Origin: WJJR01 sp964440935
GTDB lineage: Bacteria > Zixibacteria > MSB-5A5 > WJJR01
Length of the DNA: 16,675 nt
Reading direction: 5' to 3'
NCBI GenBank assembly: GCA_964440935.1
Contig: CAYTTY010000064.1
Span: 1 to 16,675, forward strand
Below the pieces are notes generated by a model. The model had not been told where the DNA came from, made no database searches, and saw nothing but the letters and a program-made list of their open reading frames with translations. The position numbers and the translations under genes are program-made. Shown piece by piece: positions 14,925 through 16,675 of the stretch (position 1 is the first letter of the stretch; every line of letters starts with the position of its first letter).

Positions 14925-15373
14925 AGGACTCTATTCGGCTACGTGATCAATCTGTTCCCATCATTCTTTACGGTGTTCGTTGCCGGAGTCTAGTCTAACA
15001 AACCACGCTGATTTGTCCAATCTCCACCTGTCGCCTGATGTCACAAACCGTCTATCCGCAATTGCTGCCCATCATCGCCGGCGGAGAACCACCCGGTTCT
15101 CTACTCAAAGCTGCCAGAGTCAACCGTGGCGGTACCACGCGGCTCTTTCTGGACACCACCATCTCCCAGACACAATTAACTGACTGCTGTAATGTAACTT
15201 AGCCTGTCTAAAGGAAGGACGGAGTGAGCCTACCCATAACCGTAGGCTCGACTCTGGACAGGCAATGGAATTCGGTCAGTGTGAAGCTCCAACTTGACGA
15301 TACCATCGCACTGATCGAGCTTTGGTACTGAAAGATAACGGCGGTAGGCGATCCGTCTGAGGAGCACAGGCCC
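14925..15373. other. 449-bp divergent intergenic region
   Basis: This separates the leftward activator from the rightward acetyltransferase gene. I see no supported gene; the short open frames are out of keeping with their neighbours. It contains two hairpins: GAGAACC (15084-15090) with GGTTCTC (15095-15101), and GAGCCTAC (15226-15233) with GTAGGCTC (15242-15249). Promoters for both genes should lie here, but none is clear enough by eye to call. Confidence 0.5.
15226..15249. repeat. Perfect 8-bp inverted repeat before the GNAT gene
   Basis: GAGCCTAC and GTAGGCTC pair exactly around an eight-base loop, about 125 bases before the GNAT start. It could be an operator or a leader hairpin. No T-run follows. 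Confidence 0.5.
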
Positions 15374-16392
15374 GTGAACATCCTCCACATAACGGACCCG
15401 GCATTTGCCGATCGGCATTGGCAGGCGTTGTACGCCCTGCTGGAACTGTTGCACGAGCGATACGACTGCCGGTTTGCGCGAATCGGATGGGAGCAGACCA
15501 AGGAACGGTTCCTCTCACTGGCGCAGTCGGATGCCCGATTCGATCGGTTTGTTGTGTTCGATGGGCCCGCGGCCATTGGTTGGGCTGAGTTTTTGGTGTT
15601 CGCTGCAGGAACGGACAACGAATGCGCGTCTGTGCGACTGGAAGCCGCCGATGCCGTACCGCCAGAGGACTTCGAACGGCTCATCGCCGCGGAATGTCTG
15701 CGTCAATTGGAGACGTGTCGTGCTCGCAGTGCTCATCTGATGGCCGAGACGGAGCACGTATCCAACATTGCCCGTCGCTGGTTCGCCAATGAGCTCAACC
15801 AACTCACACGATTCCGACTCGACCGCGCGACGGCCCAGGTCACTCGCATGCAATCGTGGCTGACGATTATTCCCCAACAGAATCCGGAACTGCGGTGCGG
15901 TTCTTCTCACCGGTACCGAACGAGTATCTCGAAGCCCACACCACATCATTTGTCAGCTACATCCACGACATGCCGGCGGAGCGTGAATCCGCTGAACCAT
16001 TCAACTTCACCATCGACGAAGCCCGACGCGACATCGAGTGGCGGCGGAAGAACAAAACACACCTTTACACCTATGCTCTTCTTGATCCGAACGGAACGAT
16101 GATCGGTCATTCTAATGCGCTGATAGCCGAGGCCGATCCGAGTGACGCTTATCAGGCGGTCACTGGCGTGAATCGCGAATACCGCGGATGCGGTCTCTCA
16201 CGTTGGTTAAAGGCCGCATTGTTCTTTAAGGTCGGTGAGGACTTTCCGGCAAACAAGACGATGACCACAGTCATGCGCGCAACGAATGCACCTATCCAAA
16301 AAGTCAATGCCGAGATGGGATATGCACTACAAAGCTCCGGCTACGAGTTTGATGTCACCGCCGAGGGACTGCGCCGATACCTGAGAGGCTGA
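15374..16392 (+). pseudogene. Tandem GNAT N-acetyltransferase broken by a one-base frameshift
   Basis: The first frame opens at GTG 15374 behind GGAG and encodes a degenerate N-terminal GNAT domain up to about residue 174 (NPELR). The sequence then continues in the -1 frame with VRFFSPVPNEYLEAH and a C-terminal GNAT domain containing the acetyl-CoA motif NREYRGCGLSRWLK and ending at 16392. Adding one G at 15894-15895 (GG to GGG) would give CTG CGG GTG CGG and a continuous protein of about 339 aa, the normal size for two-domain GNATs. The downstream part could still be translated from a GTG at 15856 as a 178-aa single-domain enzyme. A sequencing error cannot be excluded. The substrate is unknown. 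Confidence 0.75.
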
Positions 16393-16675
16393 TTGGCCCT
16401 GGAATCGGTACCCCACAGCTCTGCTGTGGGTCGCGTTGATATACACTCAAGCGTTCTTCCTGAAGATCAAGTGTGCCAGAGCATCCCGTCGGCTTCAGCC
16501 GACTTCATGCTTTCTATCACCCGGCTTTAGCCGGGTGTAGCGGGACACCTCAAAACCCCTTATAAGCCGTTTTAACGGTTTTACAACCTCGGGTGGTGCG
16601 ATCATATGGTAGGGGGCTGCCCATACGCGCTAACTTAGTGTGGCGGAGTTATCGGTTGATAGGCGGCGCGAGTGC
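16393..16675. other. Gene-free tail with three short hairpins
   Basis: No gene is supported. Perfect stems are CCCACAGC/GCTGTGGG (16412-16430), GTCGGC/GCCGAC (16488-16503) and ACCCGGC/GCCGGGT (16519-16536). The last two have four-base loops (TTCA and TTTA) and look like dispersed REP-type palindromes. The first lies 20 bases after the GNAT stop. Confidence 0.6.
16567..16582 (+). terminator. Weak rho-independent-like terminator
   Basis: CCGTT (16567-16571) and AACGG (16574-16578) form a short stem followed directly by TTTT. The stem is small and lies 175 bases past the GNAT stop, so this is a tentative call. Confidence 0.25.

Noticed and set aside
14980..15183. 67-aa plus-strand open frame in the divergent region
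   Set aside because: No ribosome binding site, low-complexity His/Arg composition and no similarity to known proteins.

Overview
The window (about 16.7 kb, moderately high GC) looks like chromosomal DNA from an anaerobic or facultative Gram-negative bacterium. An FCB-group candidate phylum such as Zixibacteria is a reasonable guess. The guess rests on a secreted FG-GAP/VCBS protein ending in a dockerin-like EF-hand pair, a 13-haem periplasmic cytochrome with a HybA/HybB-type membrane module, and PEP/pyruvate-binding proteins of a type seen in such genomes. It is inference; there is no rRNA marker here.

Layout. (1) Positions 1-263 hold no gene but a cluster of MITE-like terminal repeats and hairpins. 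(2) 264-2279 (-) is the secreted beta-propeller/dockerin protein. (3) After a 359-bp gap with a long inverted repeat and a sigma70-like promoter, the plus strand carries glutamate dehydrogenase (2639-3925). Two tandem, translationally coupled, paralogous PPDK-N-type proteins follow (4003-5757 and 5754-8942). Both carry the ATP-grasp PEP/pyruvate-binding domain and a shared 'GRWGS' C-terminal domain, and both lack the phosphohistidine swivel domain and PEP TIM barrel. The second also has a histidine-kinase-type sensor region at its N terminus and a MNT-like nucleotidyltransferase at its C terminus. This is the most unusual arrangement in the window. (4) A 149-bp TA-flanked MITE-like element (9032-9180) supplies the stop codon of the next gene. 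(5) 13339-9178 (-) is an electron-transfer operon: DUF2173 protein, 63-aa Cys protein, Tat-exported four-cluster ferredoxin subunit (HybA-like), HybB/NrfD-like quinone-interacting membrane subunit, and 13-haem cytochrome c. No hydrogenase or molybdoenzyme catalytic subunit is present. (6) Upstream of it, 14924-13569 (-) encodes a PAS-AAA+-Fis sigma54 activator. The gap between activator and operon contains a near-consensus -24/-12 promoter and a 44-bp dyad about 160 bp upstream of the expected start, a textbook enhancer layout. (7) 15374-16392 (+) is a tandem GNAT acetyltransferase broken by a one-base frameshift. (8) 16393-16675 contains only hairpins.

How the parts may work together. The sigma54 activator probably turns on the DUF2173-to-cytochrome operon in response to a redox or small-molecule signal read by its Cys-containing PAS domain. 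The HybA/HybB/multihaem unit would then pass electrons between the quinone pool and periplasmic carriers. The glutamate dehydrogenase and the two PPDK-N-like proteins share a strand and may be co-transcribed. The sensor and nucleotidyltransferase domains suggest a regulatory, possibly protein- or small-molecule-modifying role rather than classical PEP synthesis.
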